From positions 31,980-95,979 of the forward strand of contig JBNGIQ010007751.1 of assembly GCA_049999765.1 (NCBI GenBank): a DNA stretch of 64,000 nucleotides, in the 5' to 3' direction. This document shows, piece after piece, positions 32,546 to 42,320 of the stretch; position 1 is the first letter of the stretch; the number at the start of each line of letters is the position of its first letter. Source of the DNA: Phaeoceros laevis (lineage: Eukaryota > Anthocerotophyta > Anthocerotopsida > Notothyladales). Made by a program: the position numbers and the translations under genes. The notes beneath the pieces are model-generated. The model did not search any database. It saw only the letters and a list, made by a program, of their open reading frames with translations, and was not told where the DNA came from.

Positions 32546-33787
32546 ATGTCACAACTCTTCATGTATAGGGACAGAAGGAGAAAGCGGGAGCGGGCGGTGG
32601 TGGAGATGTCTATGGGCCCTGATGAGCATGAGGACGCTGAGGCGGAGCCAGAAAAGCGGGATCTGAGAGACCGTAGAACTAGCCAACAGCGTGTAAAGCG
32701 TGTGCTGGCCACTTCTAAGCATCTGGAGCAGCTCACGAAGCAGACACGGCGGCTGGCTGGAGAGGACGAAGATGAAACACAGCCGCAGATAGGTGAAGGC
32801 AGCATCTTGGATGGCGCCAAGGGGAGTATAATGAATCTCATGCAGCGTCATGCTCTGCTGCGAGGGAGGCTCACGACTCCTTCCGAGGAAAGCATCGGAT
32901 TTTGCGTGCCAGCACCGGGGAAGCTTGCTAGGGGGCAGCTGCAGAGGGAGTTTGACTTTGCTGTGCTGAAATCCACAGAATGTGAAGTGGACGGGGATGA
33001 ATGGGATGACGGTGTCATTGCCTCCCTGTGGGAAGCGATGGAGGAGGACTGCAGTTACGATGAGGATTTGCCTGAAGTGGAGGACTCCGATGATATGCCT
33101 GCCGAGCCCTACAGCATGGGACAAAGATTTGCCTACAGGGTGCACGGCAGGACTGTCATCTGTGGGATGTCCAGGCGAAGGATAGGCATTCGCTTCGAGA
33201 CCAGCTTTGCAGGGGTTGTATATGAGAGTTACTACTGCGCCCTCACTAGCAAGTCTTCCTCGGATAAGCTCTCGGTCGTTGAGCATACTGTGCCTTTCTT
33301 CCTTCCATTGAGGGAAACCGAGAAGGGATGTCTTGCTGCGAGCCCCAAGCTGTTTATTGACACTCTTGGTGCCATCCTTCAGGCGTATGTTTCACGCCGG
33401 CAGCAGCTGAACCTTCTAAAGGACACGAGGGGGAATCAAGTTGGTGAGGTGTACAGCAGCTTGCCATACACCAGTGTTGTACTTTGCCTGGAGGTGCCTG
33501 ATGCTAAGGTAAAGATCATGCTTGGCTACGACGAAATGCTCTCTGAGCTTCCGACACGCTGCGAAGTTATAGCTTGGCCCTTGTTGAGGCAGCTTCAAAA
33601 TTCTTCGAAGGGACGTAGAGGGACTAGGCGAGGCCAGACTGCACCAGTTTCGCATCAGCTTCAGGCTGCACAAAGTGCTTTGCAAAGCATACACCTGCAT
33701 GAAGCTTATGACCAGGTGGTGGCGGATGTCCGAGCAACCGTGGCCGTTCGGGATCCGAATTTGATATTATCTCCGGGTCTGGTATAG
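32546..33787 (+). CDS. Centromere protein O (CENP-O/Mcm21 family), copy A
   Basis: An intronless frame of 413 residues from ATG 32546. A second ATG at 32561 (MYRDRRRKRERA) aligns with the start of copy B. It has a basic and acidic N-terminal coiled coil (RTSQQRVKRVLATSKHLEQL shared with copy B), then the CENP-O fold: FAYRVHGRTVICGMSRRRIG, ETSFAGVVYESYYCALT, VEHTVPFFLPL, AYVSRRQQLNLLK, NQVGEVYSSLPYTSVVLCLE and MLSELPTRCEVIAWPL. The pattern GNxVGExYxSLPY followed by a SELPTR..V.AWP block is that of plant CENP-O (Arabidopsis At5g10710 type). CENP-O belongs to the inner-kinetochore CCAN. A family assignment made from memory of conserved blocks needs a profile search for certainty. Confidence 0.78.
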   Translation: MSQLFMYRDRRRKRERAVVEMSMGPDEHEDAEAEPEKRDLRDRRTSQQRVKRVLATSKHLEQLTKQTRRLAGEDEDETQPQIGEGSILDGAKGSIMNLMQRHALLRGRLTTPSEESIGFCVPAPGKLARGQLQREFDFAVLKSTECEVDGDEWDDGVIASLWEAMEEDCSYDEDLPEVEDSDDMPAEPYSMGQRFAYRVHGRTVICGMSRRRIGIRFETSFAGVVYESYYCALTSKSSSDKLSVVEHTVPFFLPLRETEKGCLAASPKLFIDTLGAILQAYVSRRQQLNLLKDTRGNQVGEVYSSLPYTSVVLCLEVPDAKVKIMLGYDEMLSELPTRCEVIAWPLLRQLQNSSKGRRGTRRGQTAPVSHQLQAAQSALQSIHLHEAYDQVVADVRATVAVRDPNLILSPGLV

Positions 33788-34937
33788 AGCAGTTTCAACG
33801 CGATCATACGTGTTCTCTTTCATGTTCGGATAATTACTTGGAAGTCGATATATGGCAGTTTGGTGCAGAGCATAGGCGGGGAGAGATACTGCTGTAAAGA
33901 CCTGGGTAATGGTTTATTCCAAGACCAATGCGAAATCTTGCATAGCTGCTACTTCTTCAAAGCTGGGAACAGGAGGACAAGTCAAACGTCCATTTTTTGC
34001 AATGGTACCAGGGTTTGAAGCTGTTACATAAGCATACTGCAAGGTCAGCGAAGTTGCCAAACTCCAGTTTTAAATCTGCAAGGTGCAATTGCATGAGGAG
34101 AGAGGAGTAAGCACTGCCTGATGACGATTGTGAGAACCTTCGAAGGAGTGTCAATTGTCAGGATCTCTTCCCATATTCCCATATTTACTGGCTAAAGACT
34201 ATCTAAGGGGTCATGATTATGCTGCCAAGAAAAATTCGCACAACCCCATATGGAGATCACTCAGATTGGTGTCTTTTGTAAATGGGAAGAGCGGCAATGA
34301 GCCATTTTTATGAAAGGCTTAAAATATGCAGCCTCGTTGTCATCAGTAGTTGTGGACTCCATCGGCACCAAGAGTCCCCCACAGATGATTCTATTTTTTA
34401 CCAAGATCCACCTTCCCAGCTTGGCTTCAACAGTACAAGAAGGATTCTGAGAAATTACTGGCTTGCAGCGGGCTTGCCCTGGTTTTTTTAAGGTCAGTTC
34501 CAACATCTTGCTACTCTGAGCATATATATACCAAGCCATTTAGATGCATGTGCAGCAAAGTAAAGGAGTCTACTAGGAGCTGGAAGGTGGTGGACACCTT
34601 GGTTTGCCTCAACTTTAGCTGCATCAAGTTTGGAAAATTTATGAGTAAGAACTTGCCACTTGCTTGTAGTGGATGAAGAACACGGTGTGAGGGTTGATAC
34701 AGGCGTTGTATACCCAAGTTACCCGGGGAGGAAAAGGAGTCGCAAAGCCAAGATGCTGTCGATCAGCGAGCAGTGGAGGCGGTGCTGACCTGCGGCACGG
34801 TTCGAGCCCTCTGCTGGTATGCATGGCACCAACGGTGTTTGTCATGCTCGCACCAGCAGTTGCTCTTTCGAAGTCCACTCCTCTGTAGGAATTGTAAAGA
34901 AATAAACTCTTGAGCAGGCAAAACTTTAGGAATGCTC
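33788..34937. other. Intergenic, convergent 3' ends
   Basis: This lies between CENP-O copy A (+) and the unknown gene copy A (-). No gene recognised. Confidence 0.45.
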
Positions 34938-36080
34938 CTAGATTTCGTGTGGCTTCTCCCCTGTAACCCAAGTGTTCTGCATTTTTTTCAACAGCAGTTC
35001 ACAGCCGTAGTCAACGAGATCAGCTACCAAATTCAGCCTTTTGCAAAATTCTCCTTTCTTTCGACAAGCTTTCTTGAGTGCTATCAGAATTTCTCGAGAC
35101 ATGGGAAGAGGTTCGGGAGGTTTCTTCTTCAGCTTCTTGAAGTTTCTCATCCTTTCATCAATGGGAGTCTGATCCATGTCTTCGGGGTCCTCTTCGGCTG
35201 TCCATCTTTCCTCGTCCCACCTTTTCTGAACTTCCTTCAGAGCTGCCTTAAGCACTGGGTCATACTCCCACTGCCTCTTCTTGAGAGCTTTCAGCAGATT
35301 TTCATACCGAAGCTCATCAAGGTTATCACATTGGATAGAGTCCCTTAGCATCCTGTTAAAGTCTTCTCTTCCTTTTATATCCTGCACAGGCGGTGCAACC
35401 GATTTGAAGTAATTCCTCATGTGCAATGACAACCTTCCATGGACGTGCTCCATCACCTCAAAGGCACATCGTCCTAACGGTGTTAAAACTTCCCAGGTTA
35501 GCTCGAGACCCTGACGAGAGAAATAATTAGGTTGCTTCGCCCAGTCTAGCCCGTCCTTTTCCTGTCTTTCTAGGTTGTGCTCTATTTCAGCCAAAATGTT
35601 AACTTTGGGATCCCTTTTAGGTTGGACCAACACTGAGAGGGGTATTATAATTCTTTCGCCCCGTAGGGGAGGGAGGTAAGGTGCTATTCGGATTGAGATG
35701 TTGTAGCCTGACTGCCTCAGCGTCTTACAATCATATGGCTCCAAGTTTGGCAATGGGTCCGAAATTCCTGCGTACTTCTTCTGCAGCTCGATAATGTCTA
35801 TCACCGGAAGCTTCGAAGGAATTCGCACCTCGATACGTTCGGGAACAGGTTTGAGCGTCTGAAATGACTTCTGTCTGGTCACAGGGTAAACATAACCTGT
35901 TTGTGACTCTAAGTAGAAGGTCTGTACCAGGTGAGGATTGTACACCGGCTTTGGATCCTCCCATGGCTGAAACTGGGATTCCCAGTCTGTAAGTGTCTTC
36001 TTCAAAGGATACTTCACCTGGAAATAATCCGGAAGTGCAGGCAAAACTGGCGACCGGCGGACTGCTAGTACGTAACTCAT
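34938..36080 (-). CDS. Unrecognised basic protein, copy A
   Basis: An intronless frame of 380 residues from ATG 36080 (MSYVLAVRRSPVL). That start was chosen because copy B also begins MSY at the aligned position. It is rich in Pro, Tyr, Arg and charged helices, has no membrane segment and shows no motif I know. Features are a short repeated-looking N-terminal part (WESQFQPWEDPKPVYNPHL, then IELQKKYAGISDPLPNLEPY) and a C-terminal half of charged helices (KKRQWEYDPVLKAALKEVQKRW) ending in KKMQNTWVTGEKPHEI. The composition resembles small axonemal or microtubule-associated proteins, but that is only an impression. A truncated paralog lies directly upstream, so the N-terminal third is constrained across two copies. 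Confidence 0.7.
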   Translation of the reverse strand: MSYVLAVRRSPVLPALPDYFQVKYPLKKTLTDWESQFQPWEDPKPVYNPHLVQTFYLESQTGYVYPVTRQKSFQTLKPVPERIEVRIPSKLPVIDIIELQKKYAGISDPLPNLEPYDCKTLRQSGYNISIRIAPYLPPLRGERIIIPLSVLVQPKRDPKVNILAEIEHNLERQEKDGLDWAKQPNYFSRQGLELTWEVLTPLGRCAFEVMEHVHGRLSLHMRNYFKSVAPPVQDIKGREDFNRMLRDSIQCDNLDELRYENLLKALKKRQWEYDPVLKAALKEVQKRWDEERWTAEEDPEDMDQTPIDERMRNFKKLKKKPPEPLPMSREILIALKKACRKKGEFCKRLNLVADLVDYGCELLLKKMQNTWVTGEKPHEI

Positions 36081-36379
36081 CCTCCCTTGCTCTATATAGT
36101 GGACCAGTGCCAACAGCGTAGCAGGGACTGGACAAGTCTGCAGTCAGCATCAGGAAACAGAGAACCTGCAAGCAGATCAACAGGAGGCAATCCATCAAGC
36201 TGACATGAAGACTCTGGAAGCAGGAAGTTTAGGCTCTCTGCTGATGCATGCGTTGCATCACTACCCTCCGTGTCCGGTTGCCATGTGGAAGAACAGAGTG
36301 GCCACCCTTTGCTTGATTCCAATGAATTGCAGCGGGCAGGGGGAAGGGGAAGCACGTATTACACGGGAGGAGGGATTCT

Positions 36380-36790
36380 TCACGGACAATAGGGCGCTCG
36401 ATTGGATATGGTGTTATATCCTGATGATTTTACGATATCCTGGTGGTAGGGCAGCAAGTGCGGCAGACGATCCGACACACCTGCATACCTCTTTTGCAAC
36501 TCAGCCAGATTGGTAACCTGGACTCTCTGCGGTACCTGTATGCTCACCGGCAGAGGCAGTGGCTTCGTCCTAGCGGGGAACGTGTCAAACCTGGAGACAG
36601 GATGCACAATTCCTGTAGCGGATTGCAGGTGGAAGGTTACGAACTTCAGATGTTGATTGTGCACGGGCTTTGCATCCTGAAACTGAGCTTCCCACTGGCA
36701 GTCCCTAAGCTCGCTGCGACAGGAAGGATGTGTCTTCAAGGTGTCCCGGCCAGGAGCAGAGATAGCAGAGGTTGCCGGGGAATAACTCAT
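36380..36790 (-). pseudogene. Unrecognised basic protein, copy B (truncated)
   Basis: A 136-residue frame that aligns with the N-terminal third of copy A. FQDAKPVHNQHLKFVTFHLQ matches FQPWEDPKPVYNPHLVQTFY, LAELQKRYAGVSDRLPHLLPY matches IIELQKKYAGISDPLPNLEPY, and SGYNTISNRAPY matches SGYNISIRIAPY. It stops right after that point. Copy A continues for 240 residues more, and I find no further homology to the left of 36380. Either it is a decaying partial duplicate or a short independent gene. Truncation at a conserved position favours the former. It sits about 600 bp head-to-head with CENP-O copy B. Confidence 0.65.
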
Positions 36791-37384
36791 TTCCACCGCT
36801 GGCACCACCTGAGATTGGAGCCGTCCATCAAGCTCAAGGAGCAGGGTTAGGGCTGCACCGTGTTATCTTCTCCCTTCACATCATTTGCCGCCGGTGAAGA
36901 TGCCTCTAGAAGTCCGAGTCCAAAGGCAATGTACAGATTGAAAGAATTTCTCGGCAGAAGATCCGGCGGGACCTTTCTAGGTGGCTCATTCCAGTTTTGG
37001 AAGAGGTAGTTTACAAGCGCGACTGTTCAGTGGCCAGGTGACTATTCACCGCAGGGGCGGTTTGAACCATTTCCCCTAGTTAAGATCAGAAATACTGAGG
37101 CGGCTTCCGGAGCTTCTCCCGGCCAAGATCCGGCAGGCTAGCTATAAGAACGAATTTCGTTTCGAAATTCCAGGAAGACGGGGTGTCGGCGGAAGACGGG
37201 GTATGCAAGTTCATGAGGCAGCTCTTTGGTTGGTTGGTGGTCGAATTCTTATGAAATCGGGGAGGGGGACGAAGGGGCTCCGGATACGCAGTCTTGGAGG
37301 TGACATGTCGCGAGGATGGGAAGCGTGCCGAAGTGGTCTGTGCAGAACTAGAAGGTGAAGGCTGGTCATGTTGCAACCCTCAGA

Positions 37385-38563
37385 ATGTTTAGGGACAAGA
37401 GAAGGAAGCGGGAGCGGGCGGTGATGGACATGGGCATGGGCATGGGCATGGGGCTGGAGGAGCATGACGCTGAGGCGGAGGAAGAGAAGCAGGATCTGAG
37501 GGACCGCAGGACCAGCCAACAGCGGGTTAAGCGTGTTCTGGCCACCTCCAAGCATTTGGAACAGCTGACGAAACAGACACGGCAGCTGGCCGGGGAAGAG
37601 GACGGGGAGGAGGAGGATGCGCATCAAGAGATGAGCAGTGGTGGCGGCGTCTTGGATGCGGCTAAGGAGACGTTGTTCACTCTCAAGCAGAGGCATGCTG
37701 TGCTGCAGGACAAGCTGACCTCTGGGCCAGGGAAGGTTGCCAGGGAGCGGCTGCAGAGAGAGGTGGACTTTGCTGTGCTGAGATTCCCCGAGTGTGAACT
37801 GGAGGGGGAGGCCTGGAATGACGAGGTTGTTGCCATGCTTTGGGAAAGAGTAGACGCGGAGGTCGATTTTGGTGACAAATTGGAGGGTGCAGGCACCGAC
37901 GTCATTTCTGGGGCGAATCAAAGTTTCGCCTACAGAGTCAACGGCAGGACTGTCCTCTGCGGCATGTCTAGACGGAGAATAGGCATACGCTTCGAGACGG
38001 GTTTTGCAGGGGAGACGTGCGAGAGTTACTACTGCGCCCTCACCAAGTCTTCATCGGATAGGCTTTTCGTGTGCGAGCATACTGTGCCCTTCTTTCTGCC
38101 ACTGAGGGAGACTGAGGCTTGCCTTGCATCGAGCCCTGGGTTGTTCATTAACAGGCTGGGCGGCATCCTTAGAGCTTATGTCTCCCGCCGACAGCAGCTG
38201 AACTTGCTGAAAAGTACAAGGGCAGATCAGGTCGGTGAGGTATACAACAGCTTGTGCTACAACCTGCTGGGGTTTTGCCTGGAATTACCTGAGGCCAAGG
38301 TGGGCGTGGCTCTTGTCTACGATGACATGCTGTCGGAGCTTCCGAGCCGCTGTTCTGTTACAGCGTGGCCAATCTTGAGCCAGTTTCACATGGCAGCTAG
38401 GAATCGGAGAGGATCTAGGCGTGGCCACGGTGGGCCAATATCCCAGCAACTGCAGGCTGCTGAGGGTGCATTACAACACACCCTTCTTCACGAGGCTTAT
38501 GACCAGATTGTAGCGGATGTCCAAGCAACAGTTGGGGTGTTGGCTACTGATATCCTGGTCTAG
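37385..38563 (+). CDS. Centromere protein O (CENP-O/Mcm21 family), copy B
   Basis: An intronless frame of 392 residues from ATG 37385 (MFRDKRRKRERAVMD). It is highly similar to copy A along its whole length, with the same RTSQQRVKRVLATSKHLEQL, FAYRVNGRTVLCGMSRRRIG, CEHTVPFFLPLRE and ADQVGEVYNSLCYN blocks. Differences are a (Gly-Met)n stretch from an ATGGGC microsatellite near 37425-37450, a shorter loop after the LTS motif (about residue 120) and divergence in the acidic linker. Both copies keep open frames, so both may be functional. It is the same family and role as copy A (inner kinetochore). Confidence 0.78.
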   Translation: MFRDKRRKRERAVMDMGMGMGMGLEEHDAEAEEEKQDLRDRRTSQQRVKRVLATSKHLEQLTKQTRQLAGEEDGEEEDAHQEMSSGGGVLDAAKETLFTLKQRHAVLQDKLTSGPGKVARERLQREVDFAVLRFPECELEGEAWNDEVVAMLWERVDAEVDFGDKLEGAGTDVISGANQSFAYRVNGRTVLCGMSRRRIGIRFETGFAGETCESYYCALTKSSSDRLFVCEHTVPFFLPLRETEACLASSPGLFINRLGGILRAYVSRRQQLNLLKSTRADQVGEVYNSLCYNLLGFCLELPEAKVGVALVYDDMLSELPSRCSVTAWPILSQFHMAARNRRGSRRGHGGPISQQLQAAEGALQHTLLHEAYDQIVADVQATVGVLATDILV

Positions 38564-39375
38564 CATAACTTGTCGGAGAACCCAACCTGAATTTGCTTCT
38601 CCGATTTCAGCTGATTGCAGGGTTCAGCTGAGCTAAATTAGCTGATCTTAAGATCTTGAGGAGGTTGAAGCTTGGCAAAGTCACCTCGGATCTTACGTGG
38701 TTTTGATCATATTTCCGGGTTAGCATGCATATTTTGAAACAGAGGTAACTTATGAGTGATCATCTTCAAGTTGATCATCTGAGGCTTGGCAGTGTCACCT
38801 TTCGGTTTGATGCTGCCCCAACTACCTTCTCTGGCCCAACGAAGCAGAATTCGCAGCACAACCTTACATGTCCCTAAACAAGGCGAACAGGGTGAAGTTG
38901 TGGGTTTTTAGGTCAGGAGCTTTGTGAATACGAAATTGATTTGAGAAAGGTAACAGTGTAACATATCCCGAAAGACCTGTTGTGGTCGAGCAAGACATGT
39001 TTTCTGGGACTTTTTTGCATAGGATGTGTCTAGAAGAGGAGGTGGTCTATGATCTTGAAGTAGACATGAAAGTGCTCAACCAGGTTCAAGTAGAACCCTC
39101 CATTGAGCTCAGAATTTTCTCTCAGCTCAACAGGGCACCGAATTGATTCAGCTTGTGAAAGCCAGCTCTCTTTATTCAGCATCCTAGTCTGAAAGCTTAT
39201 TAGTACGATTAGGAAAAGCCTGACTCACACACCCAAGGTGGTCCCGGTTGGGAACTTGGGACATGTTGCGAAATCGCCAAACGTTAATCTTCTGAGCTTT
39301 GTCCAGTAGATGTAAAGCTGTCATTGCCCTAATGGCAATGGTAAACTATGGAGTACTAGACGGTGATGGTTTCAT
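38564..39375. other. Intergenic, convergent 3' ends
   Basis: Non-coding as far as I can see, between CENP-O copy B (+) and the Lys-rich gene (-). Confidence 0.45.
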
Positions 39376-40881
39376 CTACTTGGGTTTCTTGCCTTTGGTT
39401 CCCTTTTCCTTGTCACCCTTACCTTTGTCGTCCTTCCCTTTGCTTGCCTTTTCCTTCTCCCCTTTACCTTTATCTTCTTTGCCTTTGTTTCCCTTTTCCT
39501 TCTCCCCCTTACCCTTTTTACCCTTCTCCTCGGGCACCGCTGCCGCCTCGGTCTTAGCGTCGAATGTATCGAGTTCCAGGAGTTCCGGCAACACCACCGC
39601 TGGATTAGGCACCGGCCAAACCGGGTCGTGCCGGTATGTCGCGTTGGGGTCTTCCTCAGGAGGGGCGTCAGGCGGCGGCTCTGGTGGCGCCTCCGGCTGC
39701 GCCCTCTTGCAAGGGATGAGCGGAAATGCGAAGTGCGGGCACTCCAGCTGGCGCCACGCCACCTCCACCTTCCCTAGCATGTCCAGCTTCACGGCGAGGT
39801 CGTCTGAGCCAGGTATGTCGTACTTCTCCCGCAATTCCCGGTATGATTCGGGAAACAAGACGGTTCTGGCCAGCACAATGTCCGGATCCAGCGGAAGCCG
39901 CATGTCTGCGCGCATTTTTTGGAATTTGCGCCTTTCCTTGACGATGGAGTGCAACTTCGCCAGTTGCCGCAGCATGTCTGCCTCCATGTCCCGCATTCTG
40001 GCCCAAGCAATGATCTTGGCTACCAGGCGTTCATGCCACTCGATCCGCTCTGCTTCCGGCTCGTAGTAGATGTAAGGATCTCGGAGGTAATCCTTGTGGA
40101 AGTAGGTGCGGATCGTACCGCAGAAGTTTCTGCGGTGGCCGCCGAGGTCCCAAGGTTTGTTGAACAGTTGCTTGAGCTCGATGCCAGAGTAGTACCCTGC
40201 GTCGTATTGATCCGACCACTCCGCCACGGCTTCTGTGCTGCGAGAGAGCCATCTTGGCCTCCTCCACAACTGGGAAGGACGCCTTGGAGCGTTGATCATT
40301 GCCATGAGTGAGGGCCTTTCGTGGAGCAGCATCAGAGGCATGCCGTCTTCTCCGATGCCTCTGGAAGCCCGGCCAGCAGTCTCCATTAGGTATTGCGATG
40401 CCCGACGGACCAGCTCCGAGTGGCGAGGCTGGTCCACTAGCATGTGAGATGCTCTGGTGGCCATGAATTTTGTCCTGCGGGGCTCCCTGTTAGGCATAGG
40501 GTAGTTGATCATGGTGGACATGCGCTTGGCTTTCTGCGTCTTGATCTGCTCTTTGTCCAGCTGCTGGTTCATGCCAATGATCTTCCTGTGCTCCTCGTCC
40601 ATAATGCGAGACTGGCGGACGGCAGCATCCAGCACTTGCACTTGATAGATAGACTTGCGCACCAGGTTTGCCTTCTTGATCTCTTGCTTGGACAGTGGCT
40701 GTGTGGCCCCTGCAGCTGCCACAGACGAAAGCCTGGAGGGGGGGCGCCGGGACGTCATAGCTGCTTGGCTTGGAGTCTCCGAGCCTAGTGCGGAACGGGT
40801 CCCTCCAGCACTGCCAGGCCGGCTTGAGACTGCAGAACTTGGTGCAGCAGTCCCAGGAGCGCTACCTTTGGAAGGAGCCAT
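39376..40881 (-). CDS. Unrecognised protein with Lys/Glu/Gly-repeat tail
   Basis: An intronless frame of 501 residues from ATG 40881. The Ser/Ala/Pro-rich N-terminus (MAPSKGSAPGTAAPSSAV) is followed by a helical basic region (KQEIKKANLVRKSIYQVQVL). A middle region rich in Trp, Tyr and Arg (WRRPRWLSRSTEAVAEWSDQ; RRNFCGTIRTYFHKDYLRDP) follows, then a conserved-looking charged block (LARTVLFPESYRELREKYDI). A Pro/Glu linker leads to a tail of about 12 KGK/KEKG units (EKGKKGKGEKEKGNKGKEDK). Such KEKG/KGK tails are common in axonemal and microtubule proteins, but I do not recognise the family. GC-rich codon use is higher than in the neighbouring AT-rich DNA. The length and clean frame support a real gene. 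Confidence 0.7.
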   Translation of the reverse strand: MAPSKGSAPGTAAPSSAVSSRPGSAGGTRSALGSETPSQAAMTSRRPPSRLSSVAAAGATQPLSKQEIKKANLVRKSIYQVQVLDAAVRQSRIMDEEHRKIIGMNQQLDKEQIKTQKAKRMSTMINYPMPNREPRRTKFMATRASHMLVDQPRHSELVRRASQYLMETAGRASRGIGEDGMPLMLLHERPSLMAMINAPRRPSQLWRRPRWLSRSTEAVAEWSDQYDAGYYSGIELKQLFNKPWDLGGHRRNFCGTIRTYFHKDYLRDPYIYYEPEAERIEWHERLVAKIIAWARMRDMEADMLRQLAKLHSIVKERRKFQKMRADMRLPLDPDIVLARTVLFPESYRELREKYDIPGSDDLAVKLDMLGKVEVAWRQLECPHFAFPLIPCKRAQPEAPPEPPPDAPPEEDPNATYRHDPVWPVPNPAVVLPELLELDTFDAKTEAAAVPEEKGKKGKGEKEKGNKGKEDKGKGEKEKASKGKDDKGKGDKEKGTKGKKPK

Positions 40882-41703
40882 TGTGGAAATCAGCAGCAGA
40901 CTAAGTTTGCGGAATGCGGAATCTGCCTCCAGGCAGCTTGCGCTCAGTTTTTCATTCCGGGGTTATGGAGGCGTTCCTGGTTTCAACACTCTTGAGGTTT
41001 ATTTCCGGAGCTGACAGGTTCTTGTCTTCAACTTATATTTGCCACGCAGCTCGAGAACAGAGTCCACGTCCGGTGGCTCTGTAGACTTGGTCCATCGGCA
41101 TGCACTCAAGGTGAAAATGACTTCTGCTGAGGAAGATAACTGCATAAAGTATTGGGAACTAGCATTTGCCATAGCCAAAGGTTGGGTCTTCTCATATCTC
41201 CTAAGGTCCATAGTGTAAGTGTCCGGTTCGTGGACTCCCATCGTCTCTGGGTGAAATTGCCTCTGAGAAGAATCGTTTCACTGCAGTGTAGTAGCTGTAG
41301 CTACTTCATCGGCTAACTCGCTGATTGTTGAAATGTCCACACCCCGTGGAAATGATAAAAATATTTGCAGGTGTACTCAAAATTGGATGGGTTAGGCTAA
41401 GGTGTACTCAAAGGGGGATCAGAGAAAAGACTATGATATGGAGATATTTATAATTTATTATTGGAGGTTATGACTTTTGAGTCTTGGAGGATTATAATAT
41501 GGATTATTATAATAAAGAAAATCATCCTCCAAAATATTGATATATATACATCCATAAGATACTATTTTGAGTATAAGTAAAAGTATACTAATAAAGCAAC
41601 AAGGAAGATGATATCTTGTAAAGCTCTTACATGTAAGTACGAATTTCTTTTTATATGCAATTTGCATGTTGCAGCTATTCTTTGTTCCTACCATGCATAG
41701 ATT

Positions 41704-41815
41704 TCTAGGTTTTTGGTGACACAAGGTGTTTTGGGATGGGACTTGTTGAAGATAGATTTGTAACGCTCTAGCATTTTTGGGACAGGACATGTTGAAGGTA
41801 GATTTGTGACACTTG
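41704..41815. repeat. Imperfect tandem duplication
   Basis: Two copies about 60 bases apart share GGGA(C/T)(A)GGAC(A/T)TGTTGAAG(A/G)TAGATTTGT(A/G)AC. Together they look like a diverged tandem duplication inside the AT-rich island. Confidence 0.6.
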
Positions 41816-42172
41816 GCGATTTGTTAAAAAGCTTCTTATGTGAACGGATTAGCTTAAAAGCTATGAATGAAGGTCATATATGAATGGACTAACGGTTGTT
41901 GTCATAAAGGATTTTCAACATGCTACAATTGGAACTATTATTTTGGTGTATAAGAACTATAGCATATGAAGTATTGACTACTCATAATGTTTTTTATATA
42001 CCATGAAATGCTATAATAACATCACATTGTCAACTTGCATTATGGCAAGAGAAGAAAGCAATATTTAATAAGTTCGCAATTTGAATATAGCATAGAAAAT
42101 GTAAAACAATACAAAACAAAGTGTGTGTATATGTAATAAAATATATGTAAATATATATATATATGTAAGACT

Positions 42173-42320
42173 TTGAATCAAAGATAAGAATCATCAATAT
42201 TACTATGATGTATAATTCTATTATATATAATACGTGTGTGTACATTTTCACAATCAAAGAAAAGAACCATCAATATTACTATGATGTATAATTTCATGAT
42301 GTATACTACGCGTGTGTGTA
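42173..42320. repeat. Direct repeat of about 70 bp
   Basis: Two adjacent copies contain AAGAA(T/C)CATCAATATTACTATG followed by ATGTATAATT and then TAATACGTGTGTGTAC or TACTACGCGTGTGTGTA. The period is about 75 bases. Confidence 0.7.

Noticed and set aside
32549-33286. 245-residue minus-strand frame antisense to CENP-O copy A
   Set aside because: It is antisense to a conserved coding region, and a similar antisense frame lies opposite copy B for the same reason.
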